Position numbers and translations under genes: made by a program. From Senimuribacter intestinalis (GTDB taxonomy: Bacteria; Bacillota; Clostridia; Peptostreptococcales; Anaerovoracaceae), in NCBI GenBank assembly GCA_943192975.1, contig CALPCJ010000001.1:1-64000 (forward strand): 64,000 nt of DNA, in the 5' to 3' direction. Under the pieces are notes generated by a model. That model was not told the DNA's origin, did not search any database, and saw only the letters and a list, made by a program, of their open reading frames with translations. Position 1 is the stretch's first letter, and every line of letters starts with the position of its first letter. Below, in pieces: positions 52,323-60,560 of this stretch.

Positions 52323-53645
52323 TTATGATTGTGAACTGTCTGTACCCGGATCCGGCATCGGCGTCGGCGTCGGCTCTGGTTCTGGCGTTGGCTCAGGATC
52401 CGGTGTCGGTTCCGGCTCTGGCGTTGGCTCAGGATCCGGTGTCGGTTCCGGCTCTGGATCTGGTTTCGGTTTCTGTGACGGCTTTGGATTCGGCGTTGTC
52501 GCAGGTTCTGGATCCGGTTCCTGTGAAGCACCGCCTGTATCAATCGGTTTCTGGTTGGTTACAGATGAACTGATATTGCTGATAATTGTAGCACTGATAT
52601 TCTCTACTGTATCTGACGGTACATAATCCTGCTGATTGAACATCTCCTGATGCAGCTTTGTGGTATTTTCCGCCAGATTATCCGGGAAAACATAGGATAT
52701 ACCGTTCAGCAATCCGCCCGTCACATTATATGGCCATCCCGCACCACTTTTGATGTTAAAGTTTGCAAGACGCATAGCAAGTCCCAACATATCGTTGTTG
52801 GAAAGATTGGTCTGCACCTGCGGCAGCATCATATCCAAAAGATCGTCAAGCTTGCCGATATTCATTGTCTTTAATTTCTCAAAGACTTTGGTCAGAACAA
52901 TTCTCATGCGTTCTGTACGCTTATAGTCATCACCCACACCTTTACGTATTCTTCCGTAAGAAACAGCCTGCACCCCTTCAATGGTCTGCTCACCAGCGCT
53001 TTCTACCAGTTTATAGGTCTTCTGACCAATATTATTAGCAGTCTGTACCGTGTATTTATTGAGCTGCTGAATTTCCTCTTCCTGCACATCTACGGTAATG
53101 CCTCCCACAGCATTTACAAGGTCGGATACAGCCTTAAAGTTCACGACAACAAACTTGCTGATATTCATATCCATAGCCTGATTCAGAGACTGAATCATCA
53201 TAGCAGGTCCGCCAATTCTGTTGGCGTCTGTAATTTTTCCGTAAGTATCTGTATTGCCAAACTTCAGGTAAGTATCACGATATACACTCATCAGTTTAAC
53301 TTCACCAGTTTCTTCCTTTATGCTGAGAATCATAATCGCATCCGCGCCAGAGCCTTGAATATCTTCCATATCCCGGCTGTCGACTCCCAACAGCAGAATG
53401 TTGATGTAGCCATCCACATCTACGCAGGACAATTCTTTCTCATCAAGTTTTACGCGGTCAATTTTGTCCAGCTTTGAGACGACATAGCCTGCTACACATG
53501 ATACAGTAACAAGTATCACGATTAATGCGATAAAAATCGCTTTCTGCCAGCCCTTTAGCCTTCCAAACCATCTTCCGAACTTTTTGAAAATATTTCCTTC
53601 GTATTTGTTGTTATGCGAAAATATTTCATTTTTGCGTCTTGCCAT
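52323..53645 (-). CDS. LytR-CpsA-Psr (LCP) family cell-wall polymer ligase
   Basis: The 440-residue protein has a cytoplasmic basic head, one membrane helix (about 35-57) and an extracellular LCP domain: NILLLGVDSRDMEDIQGSGADAIMI, SVYRDTYLKF, DANRIGGP and YGRIRKGVGDDYKRTERMR, with the conserved Arg/Asp residues that bind polyprenyl phosphate. It links teichoic acids or capsules to peptidoglycan. The last about 65 residues are Pro-Glu-Pro-Thr repeats (PDPEPTPEPEPT) that may extend through the wall. It follows the exporter genes and precedes thrS by 27 bases. Confidence 0.93.
   Translation of the reverse strand: MARRKNEIFSHNNKYEGNIFKKFGRWFGRLKGWQKAIFIALIVILVTVSCVAGYVVSKLDKIDRVKLDEKELSCVDVDGYINILLLGVDSRDMEDIQGSGADAIMILSIKEETGEVKLMSVYRDTYLKFGNTDTYGKITDANRIGGPAMMIQSLNQAMDMNISKFVVVNFKAVSDLVNAVGGITVDVQEEEIQQLNKYTVQTANNIGQKTYKLVESAGEQTIEGVQAVSYGRIRKGVGDDYKRTERMRIVLTKVFEKLKTMNIGKLDDLLDMMLPQVQTNLSNNDMLGLAMRLANFNIKSGAGWPYNVTGGLLNGISYVFPDNLAENTTKLHQEMFNQQDYVPSDTVENISATIISNISSSVTNQKPIDTGGASQEPDPEPATTPNPKPSQKPKPDPEPEPTPDPEPTPEPEPTPDPEPTPEPEPTPTPMPDPGTDSSQS
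52378..52463. repeat. 36-bp tandem repeat in the LCP gene
   Basis: Two near-identical 36-bp copies (52378-52413, 52414-52449) and part of a third lie in the 3' end of the LCP gene and encode its PEPTPDPEPT-type tail. The unit is a multiple of three, so copy-number changes keep the frame. Confidence 0.85.
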
Positions 53646-53661
53646 GTTCCATCACTCCTTT

Positions 53662-54438
53662 TCAACCTAATACCTTTTTACTCTCTTTCGCCAAACGTGC
53701 TTCTCTTGCTTTCTGCAGATAATCCTCATAAAAGGCGATAGCTTCATCAATTTCACCATCAAAAGTGATTTTCCCCTTTCGCAGGACAATCCCTCTTTTG
53801 CAGAAATTCTTCGCAACGTTGGTGGAGTGGGTTACAAATAGAAATGTTGCACCGCTTTCAACAATTTCATTGATTTTTTGATTGCACTTCTGTCTAAAGT
53901 CCTTATCTCCTACACTAAGCGCCTCATCTACAATGAGAATTTCGGGCTTAATGTTGGCATTTATCGCAAACCCCAGCCTGGCTTTCATACCGCTGGAGTA
54001 AGTACGGACAGGCTGGTCGATATAATCTTCCAAATCTGCAAACTCAACGATTTCAGGTTCCAGCGCCTTGATTTCTTCCTGTGGAATGCCCAAAAGCTGA
54101 CCTCGAAAGTAAATGTTTTCTCTTCCGGTGAATTCTGGGTCAAAACCCGCTGTCAATTCGAGCAGCGCACTGACCCTGCCGCTAACCTTAATTGTACCTT
54201 TGGTCGGATAAGTCACCCCGGTAATCATTTTGAGCAAGGTAGACTTTCCAGCGCCATTTCGCCCAAACAGCGCCACAGATTCTCCCTTTTCTATAGTAAA
54301 AGTTACATCGTCAGTCGCTTTTTTCAGCGTGGGCTTGATTCTCTTATTAAAGACGGCGCGAAACCGCTGTTTATCATTTTTATATAACTTATATACTTTC
54401 GATACGTTTTTAAACGAAATAGCCGTTTTGTTTTCCAT
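53662..54438 (-). CDS. Polysaccharide/teichoic acid ABC exporter ATPase (TagH/KpsT type)
   Basis: The 258-residue ABC ATPase has Walker A (GRNGAGKSTLLKM), Q-loop, signature YSSGMKARLGFAI, Walker B ILIVDEALSVGD and the H-loop VTHSTN. The sequence between Walker A and the signature fits the Wzt/TagH/KpsT polymer-export group. Unlike true TagH there is no long extracellular C-terminal domain. It pairs with the permease 17 bases upstream. Confidence 0.92.
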   Translation of the reverse strand: MENKTAISFKNVSKVYKLYKNDKQRFRAVFNKRIKPTLKKATDDVTFTIEKGESVALFGRNGAGKSTLLKMITGVTYPTKGTIKVSGRVSALLELTAGFDPEFTGRENIYFRGQLLGIPQEEIKALEPEIVEFADLEDYIDQPVRTYSSGMKARLGFAINANIKPEILIVDEALSVGDKDFRQKCNQKINEIVESGATFLFVTHSTNVAKNFCKRGIVLRKGKITFDGEIDEAIAFYEDYLQKAREARLAKESKKVLG

Positions 54439-54455
54439 ATAAACTTCCTTTTCTT

Positions 54456-55262
54456 CTAGAGCACGTCCGGAATGTCCTTACGCAGCCTTCTGTATGCCCA
54501 AACTGCCAAAATGCACATCACCAGATACACAATGCCAAAATTAATCAGCTCCTGTGGATTTTCCCAGAACCACTGCTTGTAGATAAAGCAGTTTCTGTAA
54601 CCGTTTGCAACCAGCGTAATCGGGTTAAACAGCAGGATATTCTTAATCCAGGTCTGGTCAATGCTGTTGGCATCATAGAGAATACCCGACAGCCAAAACA
54701 GCGCTGTCGTCAGTGCTTTCACCAGATTGAGAAAATCTCTGCTCATGGCACCGAGCACACCCGAAAAGAGCCCCCAGGCAGTAAAAAACAGGAACATCAT
54801 CAGCATATAAAACGGCAGCTGTAGAGTGTAAATATCCGGCAGATAGCCAAATCCCGCAAAGATGGCAAAGACGATTACCATCAGCGCCAAATGCACCACA
54901 AAGAAGGACATACTTACAAAGGTCGGGATGGTGCAAATCGGATACTTAATTTTCGTAATCAAATATTTGTAGCGCCGCATCGAAGATGCCCCGCCGCTAA
55001 TCATATCCCGCATATAAAACCACGGAATCATGCCCGCAATCAGCCATAGAAAAAAGGGATATCCTTCCACAGGATTTCCGTGTCTCAGCCCAATGGAAAA
55101 AGCAAACCAGAAAACAAAGATGGTGATGGCAGGTCTGATAATCGCCCATGCCCAGCCCAATGCTGCGCCTTTATAGGTTTTTATAATGTCCGACTTCGCC
55201 AGCTTGAAAATTTGCTTTCTGTAGTCGATATGTTCTTTTAAAATTTTCTTTACTGTTTTCAC
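54456..55262 (-). CDS. Polysaccharide/teichoic acid ABC exporter permease (TagG/KpsM type)
   Basis: The 268-residue protein has an N-terminal basic cytoplasmic segment and six hydrophobic helices, with the ABC-2 permease motifs SDIIKTYKGAALGWAWAIIRP and LSGILYDAN near the C-terminal half. It forms the membrane channel with the TagH/KpsT-like ATPase downstream and moves a lipid-linked glycan or polyol-phosphate polymer across the membrane. Confidence 0.92.
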   Translation of the reverse strand: MKTVKKILKEHIDYRKQIFKLAKSDIIKTYKGAALGWAWAIIRPAITIFVFWFAFSIGLRHGNPVEGYPFFLWLIAGMIPWFYMRDMISGGASSMRRYKYLITKIKYPICTIPTFVSMSFFVVHLALMVIVFAIFAGFGYLPDIYTLQLPFYMLMMFLFFTAWGLFSGVLGAMSRDFLNLVKALTTALFWLSGILYDANSIDQTWIKNILLFNPITLVANGYRNCFIYKQWFWENPQELINFGIVYLVMCILAVWAYRRLRKDIPDVL

Positions 55263-55286
55263 GTAGAATCCTCTCTATGGCACTGC

Positions 55287-57620
55287 TTATCTCTTTGGAA
55301 GTTTCACAAGCTTATGTCCCCTAGATACATCATAGCCATATTTCTTCTTTTTTTGCTCCAGCTTGTACAGCAGATAGTCTATGGTCTGCGGCGTGTATTT
55401 TTCGATAGCCGGATAGTCAGGGAAACGGTTAATTTCCGGGAACTTCAAACCGTCTTCAGTAAGCGCCAGGTCAAAACCAAACCATTCCAGCTGCGGGATA
55501 TTACGTGCCACATTCAAAACATCAGCCTTTACCTTTTCCCAGTTTGGCAGATAGCCTTCAATGCGCACACCTGTATCTGGATGATTCAGACACGGCTTGA
55601 TTTCATTGGCCTCAATAATCTTTGCATCATAGAACCTTCCGGTTTCAATGTCAATTTTAGCAAACATGCCGCCAGCACCCATATTGTCTACAGCGCCAGT
55701 ACGCTTGGAGCCAAAACGCATGTACGCATTACCGATCACAGGATTCTTGCCGTCTTTTTTAAAGACAATCATACGAATAGTATTTACCGCGCCGTCATAG
55801 ATGCGCTTAATCTCATGGTGCATATTGATATATTCTGTAACCAGATACTGATTCTTTACATCTTCTAAAATATTGAGCACGTCCTGTGCCGAAGCCTCTT
55901 CATGGTTCAGAAAATACTTTCCGTCCTCATAAGAGAACTTATAGAATCCGTCTCCGTGAGAGCCCTCATCCGGCTTTAGCGCAAGCGCGCCTTTCAGTTC
56001 TACCAGCTTGAAAATATCCTCATATGTATTTCCAAAGCCTTCCGGACAGTCCATCATCGGAATCACTTTATTGTTTCCGTTTTTCAGACTGATGTGATAG
56101 TAATACTCAGGGAAACAACTGTTATACTCGGAGCAGATATACTTGACCGTAATCTTGTCCTCCATCCAGTGTCTGTATTTATTGTTGATGTGGCGCAGCC
56201 ACTTATATTCAAAATCAGCGATATAGTTTAGATGATTTTCTTCTGTGATACCATACTGGTGCAGGCGATAAGACAGAAAACCGTGCTTTGCTGCCCAAAT
56301 CTTTTCCTTCAAAGTGGTATCCTTGTTAGTCAAAAAATCCTTCTTCAGATCCTGAAACCATCTGATAGACAGGTAAGGTTTCAGACCGTCCGGGAAGAAC
56401 ATCTTCGCATATCTTGCTCTCACTTTCAGCTTAATCTTCTTGCAGGCTCTTCTAAGACGAATGCCTTTTCTGCTGTAAGCAGCTCTCTTCTGTTGCGCTT
56501 TATATTTCAAATAGTCGGAAGTTTTCTTGCTGAACGGCACGATGCGCGGATAAGGTGGGTGATTAATCATCTTCATAATCTTAAATCCGCCTTCGCAAAT
56601 TGCAATTTCCAGTCCGAAAAACTCCAGTTGTGGTACAAATCTGCAAATGCTGTCTACAGTCTCTGCGATATCTGTCCAGAAAGGGATTTCTTTCGCTATA
56701 TCACAGTCATTATTTGGGTTTTTTGTTCTCGGTGTTTTCTTTCCAGCCCTGATGCTGACCGCATCACTGACTTTACCAGTAATAGAATTTACATATGCAT
56801 AAATCTTATCAAATTCCTCGCTCAGTTCCTCAGGCGCTTCGTCTTCTTCGTTTAAGTCGTCACTTTCGCTTAGCTTATCAGGAAGCGGATTTTTCATCAG
56901 TTCCAAACGCTCATAGGAAATATAGGAATCACCGATGACCGGATTATCACCCTGATCATTAAAGATAACCAGATTCAGTCTGGCGCCGGTAAAAGCCGGA
57001 CTTGCCTCAACATCTTCGGTAATTACGATAACAGCATTGTAAGAGGAAAGCTTGCGAATCATTCTTTCCTCAGAACATGCCTCCTCATCAAAATAGTAGG
57101 TCCCATTTTCGTAAGACAGTCTGCTGCTCTTGCTGCCTTTTGAAAGACGCGCCCGCAGCGCCCCTTTTTCTCTAATCATAGCGAGCACATCGTCAAAGGT
57201 GTTTCCCGCTTCAAAGTCATAAAGAGGAATAATTTCTGTCTCTGTATATCGCTTATAGATCTGATAATAGCACTTCGGCATAACATCCCGATACGGTTTA
57301 AAAATCGCATTGATGGTCACCTTATCGGTAATCCACTTGCTGTATCCGCCGTTTAATGGACGCAGAAAAGCATACTCCTTAGCAGAAATCGTATCTCTAT
57401 AATTATCTTCGTTGAGCCCAAGGCCTTCTACCTGTTCCGGCATAAAACCTCGCTTAATTGCCCATCTGCTCTGTGCAAAGGAGTATTCTGATTTCTTAAA
57501 ATAGCTTCTATATACACCTCGTACCCATCTTCTGGCTTCCTTTCCGGTAAAGCCTCTGGAAGTCGGTCCCAGCGCCAGCGCATTTACCACTGATTTCTTC
57601 ACACCTTTTACAAAGCCCAT
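55287..57620 (-). CDS. Tandem ATP-grasp protein (sugar-transfer-associated family), one half degenerate
   Basis: The 777-residue protein consists of two similar halves. Each has the sequence order AIKRGF/AKHGFLSYRLHQYG, a K-W/LRHIN segment, and a YYQIYKR/YYYHISLKNG segment before an ATP-grasp fold. The second half (about 395-777) keeps the nucleotide loop GSHGDGF and the late metal-binding EIN (PEINRFPDYP). The first half replaces the loop with KGSKSSRLS and has KMINHPPYP instead of the EIN motif, so it is probably inactive. ATP-grasp enzymes join a carboxylate to an amine or thiol through an acyl phosphate. Its place between exporter and nucleotidyltransferase genes suggests it modifies the polymer. 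Confidence 0.75.
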   Translation of the reverse strand: MGFVKGVKKSVVNALALGPTSRGFTGKEARRWVRGVYRSYFKKSEYSFAQSRWAIKRGFMPEQVEGLGLNEDNYRDTISAKEYAFLRPLNGGYSKWITDKVTINAIFKPYRDVMPKCYYQIYKRYTETEIIPLYDFEAGNTFDDVLAMIREKGALRARLSKGSKSSRLSYENGTYYFDEEACSEERMIRKLSSYNAVIVITEDVEASPAFTGARLNLVIFNDQGDNPVIGDSYISYERLELMKNPLPDKLSESDDLNEEDEAPEELSEEFDKIYAYVNSITGKVSDAVSIRAGKKTPRTKNPNNDCDIAKEIPFWTDIAETVDSICRFVPQLEFFGLEIAICEGGFKIMKMINHPPYPRIVPFSKKTSDYLKYKAQQKRAAYSRKGIRLRRACKKIKLKVRARYAKMFFPDGLKPYLSIRWFQDLKKDFLTNKDTTLKEKIWAAKHGFLSYRLHQYGITEENHLNYIADFEYKWLRHINNKYRHWMEDKITVKYICSEYNSCFPEYYYHISLKNGNNKVIPMMDCPEGFGNTYEDIFKLVELKGALALKPDEGSHGDGFYKFSYEDGKYFLNHEEASAQDVLNILEDVKNQYLVTEYINMHHEIKRIYDGAVNTIRMIVFKKDGKNPVIGNAYMRFGSKRTGAVDNMGAGGMFAKIDIETGRFYDAKIIEANEIKPCLNHPDTGVRIEGYLPNWEKVKADVLNVARNIPQLEWFGFDLALTEDGLKFPEINRFPDYPAIEKYTPQTIDYLLYKLEQKKKKYGYDVSRGHKLVKLPKR

Positions 57621-57623
57621 GTA

Positions 57624-58217
57624 CTACTTTTCCTCCTGTTTTTGTTCCAAATCCTCCGGCGAATTAAAATCCCTCGTATCATCGCACAGATAGATATATT
57701 TTTTTGTAATTGTCTTTTCGCCGAAGGGCAGTCCCAAGAAGGACTGATACACCTGCCAGCCAATACATTTGTCAATTTTACCTGCAAGAAACAGCTCTCG
57801 GACCCTGTTCACATGCTTTGAGAATACTTGCGCATCTGCAACTTTTACTGCAACGATGGAACGCTCATTACCAAAAAAGAGCAAATCCTCCGCTACCGTA
57901 TCCACAATGGTCTTGATAGAAACTTCCGAGTAATACGTATCTCCGTACAGAAAACATATGTTGTCTTCTATCAGTTCCGTTGTGAAACGGTCAATCTCCA
58001 AAACGTTATGCTTTGGTTCGTAGCGGCGAGCACCGGCTACTTCATATCTGGAATCGTGTGAGGTAATAATCACCTCACAGGACGGATCATTTTCTCTTAA
58101 AAGCCGAACAGTTCTCGCAAGAAGCGTCTCACCATTCACCTCAATAAAATGCTTGGGAATATCCCGGTAATTATTCCATCTGGTTCCCTTACCGTCAGCC
58201 ATGATAATATATTTCAT
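57624..58217 (-). CDS. Nucleotidyltransferase-like protein
   Basis: The 197-residue protein has an N-terminal NTP-binding IIMADGKGTRW, a variant of the GxGTR loop of sugar or polyol nucleotidyltransferases, followed by PKHFIEVNGETLLARTVR and a metal-binding LYGDTYYSEV. It is shorter than most and is likely to make an NDP-alditol, NDP-sugar or similar donor for the polymer. It lies between the two ATP-grasp genes with 3- and 9-base gaps, so the three are one functional unit. Confidence 0.78.
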   Translation of the reverse strand: MKYIIMADGKGTRWNNYRDIPKHFIEVNGETLLARTVRLLRENDPSCEVIITSHDSRYEVAGARRYEPKHNVLEIDRFTTELIEDNICFLYGDTYYSEVSIKTIVDTVAEDLLFFGNERSIVAVKVADAQVFSKHVNRVRELFLAGKIDKCIGWQVYQSFLGLPFGEKTITKKYIYLCDDTRDFNSPEDLEQKQEEK

Positions 58218-58226
58218 GCAGTTCTC

Positions 58227-59279
58227 CTACTTTTTAATCGCTTTGTGATAGCGGTAAAAATCTCCAAGTTCATCGTTTCTCTGTCCGCCCCAAAGCTGGA
58301 TAATATTCACCCCTGATGAAGTATTTGCCTCAATAATACAAATCTCCCCATCCTCTGTAATCAGTATGTCCCAGGCAATAAAATGCATGTACGGCATCTT
58401 ATTAGCAAGGGCCAGCATTTCTTCTTTAATTCTATCCCAACCCGGAATCTGCACACCCTCAATCGGTGCTTTGGAATCCGGGTGTACCTTGTACACATTT
58501 TTGTTGTGCAGACACCTAGCCTCTGTTAAAATCCCCGTATCAAGATCAATCTTGGCTACAAGACCTCCTCTGCTTCCATTGTCCACCGGAATGGTTGCCG
58601 ATGTGCCAATTCGCTGCACTGCAAAAAACACCTTGAACTGATGGGTATGAATATCCCGCAATGTAATAAAGCGAATGGTATTGACAGTCTTATCATAAAT
58701 ATCATCGGAATACTGATGCTGCTTCATGGATTCACAGATGAACCAGTCATCCCTGCCCTTCAGGAACTTCACAAATTCCTCTTCGGTATATTCCTGCTTG
58801 TCTACAAAAATCTTTCCGTCTTCGTAAATCAAGATGTTAACACCATTGCCTTTGCCGGCGCCATAGGGTTTGATGAACAGCTTTCCCTTTTCTTTTAGTA
58901 GATCTATCGCCGTCTCATATTCCATATGTTCACTGTCAAAGCTTGTAAGAAAGCCCTTATTCTTTATCATGTAGCTTTCCGGTACCCGGACATACTGCTT
59001 GAGAATCTCTGCCGCAGCAATTTTATTGTTTAAAAGAAAGTCAAAGGGCTCGTTGATATACCGTGAGCGGTACCAATCAAATTCGGACAGATACTCTCCT
59101 TTGTCATTATGGTCAAAATCATAGAGAATCCACTGATCCGCCAAAAATCCTCCGCAGACGTTAGCTCTGATTTTCTTGAAAAAAGAGCATTTAAAGTGAT
59201 TCTTTACAAAAAGAATCCTTCTAAAGTATAGAATAAATAATTTCAGTCTTTTGATCCATTTTTTTGCCAGTTTAAACAT
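58227..59279 (-). CDS. Single-domain sugar-transfer-associated ATP-grasp protein
   Basis: The 350-residue protein resembles one half of the tandem gene: an N-terminal basic region, then LFIKPYGAGKGNGVNI (nucleotide loop), VNTIRFITLRD, PVDNGSRGGLVAKIDLDTG, and the late EANTSSGVNIIQLWGG with the metal-binding Glu and Asn. Both active-site parts are intact. A role in attaching an amino acid or other carboxylate group to a glycan is inferred. It is co-transcribed with the nucleotidyltransferase and glycerophosphotransferase-like genes. Confidence 0.8.
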   Translation of the reverse strand: MFKLAKKWIKRLKLFILYFRRILFVKNHFKCSFFKKIRANVCGGFLADQWILYDFDHNDKGEYLSEFDWYRSRYINEPFDFLLNNKIAAAEILKQYVRVPESYMIKNKGFLTSFDSEHMEYETAIDLLKEKGKLFIKPYGAGKGNGVNILIYEDGKIFVDKQEYTEEEFVKFLKGRDDWFICESMKQHQYSDDIYDKTVNTIRFITLRDIHTHQFKVFFAVQRIGTSATIPVDNGSRGGLVAKIDLDTGILTEARCLHNKNVYKVHPDSKAPIEGVQIPGWDRIKEEMLALANKMPYMHFIAWDILITEDGEICIIEANTSSGVNIIQLWGGQRNDELGDFYRYHKAIKK

Positions 59280-59311
59280 GCTGTTTTATCTCTTCCTATT
59301 CTAATTCTAAT

Positions 59312-60424
59312 CTATTGTAATTGCGCAAGCACAAGTTGCGTAAGCTTTGCCGTCGATGTGCCCAGCTCCCGCGGCAGATATTTTTCTCTGTAATCTGCCA
59401 GCGCTTTTTCGTTGTAAGCACCGCCCTGCAAGTCCTCAATCAAAGCTTTCGCGTCTTTGAACGCGCAGCCAGGCATAGATTCAAAAGGACTAACGTTGAT
59501 ACCGTTCTTCTCTGTATATTCTTCGTAATCGTACAGATAATAGTACGTTTTTTTATTTAAAATTGCACCTTCTACAGCAATTGCCGAGTAGTCGGTAATC
59601 AGATAGTCGCATGCCGCAAGCAACTCTACCGACTTAAACTCCGGACACAGCAGCACGCCTTCGTAATCACAGATAATTTCCTGATTAGGATGCCCTTTAA
59701 TTACTAGAATATATCTGTCGAAGTCAATCACATCAAGAAGTGGCTCCCACTTCAAGTCAATGCCTCTGCGAAAGGTCGGCGCATACAGGATTACCTGCTT
59801 TTCTTTCATCTGCGGATAAGCAGCCAACACTTTCTCTCTGTTTGCCTGCGCAGTTTCCAAAAGATAGTCAATCCTCGGAAGGCCGATATTGACCAGCTTA
59901 TTCTCAGTGGTGTTGAAAGAAGCGCAGTAATATGGATTCCACGCACTGCCGCCGGCAATAATATAGTCGTAATTTTCGTGCATGTTAAGGAGCCGTGCCA
60001 GTTTCTCGCCTCTGCCGGACTCTTTTCCAAGAGTCTGATAACCAGACTTCTTTATCTTTCCCAAAGCATGCCACATCTGAATCACTGTCAAGGATTTCTT
60101 ATGATGTAAAATGGACACCGCCGGCCAGTACGCATCTAACACACAGACTTTACTTGTAGCCAGATGATACATACTGCGCAGAGTATCGATACCAAATCCA
60201 ACAATTCCGCTCTTGCTGTCGTCCAAACGATTACAAATGCTTACAATTTTAACGGAGGCATCCGCGGCAAGCAAACTGTCTTTTAACATGGAAAAATCCA
60301 GGCTCAGCTCATCCGACTGCCTGCTCAAAAACAGCACCTTATGCTTTTGGGTCGGAAAGACTTTGAGCAAACAATATAAAATGCCCAGACAGCACTTTCC
60401 AAATTTTATTATTAAAGTCATCAT
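59312..60424 (-). CDS. CDP-glycerol glycerophosphotransferase-like (TagB/TagF family) protein
   Basis: The ATG at 60424 (MMTLIIKFGK) follows GTAGGTGAA; the longer frame has no site. The 370-residue enzyme has the TagF family motifs: IQMWHALGKIKKSGY, VILYAPTFRRG, LVIKGHPNQ, LITDYSAIAVEG and a C-terminal YREKYLPRELGTS. It is expected to transfer glycerol phosphate (or a similar polyol phosphate) to a polymer primer at the membrane. It is the first gene of the surface polymer cluster; length is shorter than the full TagF polymerase. Confidence 0.88.
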   Translation of the reverse strand: MMTLIIKFGKCCLGILYCLLKVFPTQKHKVLFLSRQSDELSLDFSMLKDSLLAADASVKIVSICNRLDDSKSGIVGFGIDTLRSMYHLATSKVCVLDAYWPAVSILHHKKSLTVIQMWHALGKIKKSGYQTLGKESGRGEKLARLLNMHENYDYIIAGGSAWNPYYCASFNTTENKLVNIGLPRIDYLLETAQANREKVLAAYPQMKEKQVILYAPTFRRGIDLKWEPLLDVIDFDRYILVIKGHPNQEIICDYEGVLLCPEFKSVELLAACDYLITDYSAIAVEGAILNKKTYYYLYDYEEYTEKNGINVSPFESMPGCAFKDAKALIEDLQGGAYNEKALADYREKYLPRELGTSTAKLTQLVLAQLQ

Positions 60425-60560
60425 TTCACCTACTAATATTCCGTAATAGTTTACCACATTTGACCACCTTTGTAAATAATCGCAGATGGATTTCACAAGT
60501 TCCACACATGAAATAAATGAAGAGGGTCTATCATTTGCCCTCTTCATCTCATAAAACATT

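Noticed and set aside
52378..52463. CRISPR-like repeat array
   Set aside because: Units are contiguous with no spacers and lie inside a coding sequence; they encode a Pro-rich tail.
52255..52626. Glycine/valine/serine-rich open frame opposite the LCP repeat
   Set aside because: It is the reverse reading of the Pro-rich repeat and has no start signals.
52296..53661. T-box leader for thrS
   Set aside because: The upstream interval is coding (LCP gene) and has no specifier stem, T-box sequence or antiterminator.
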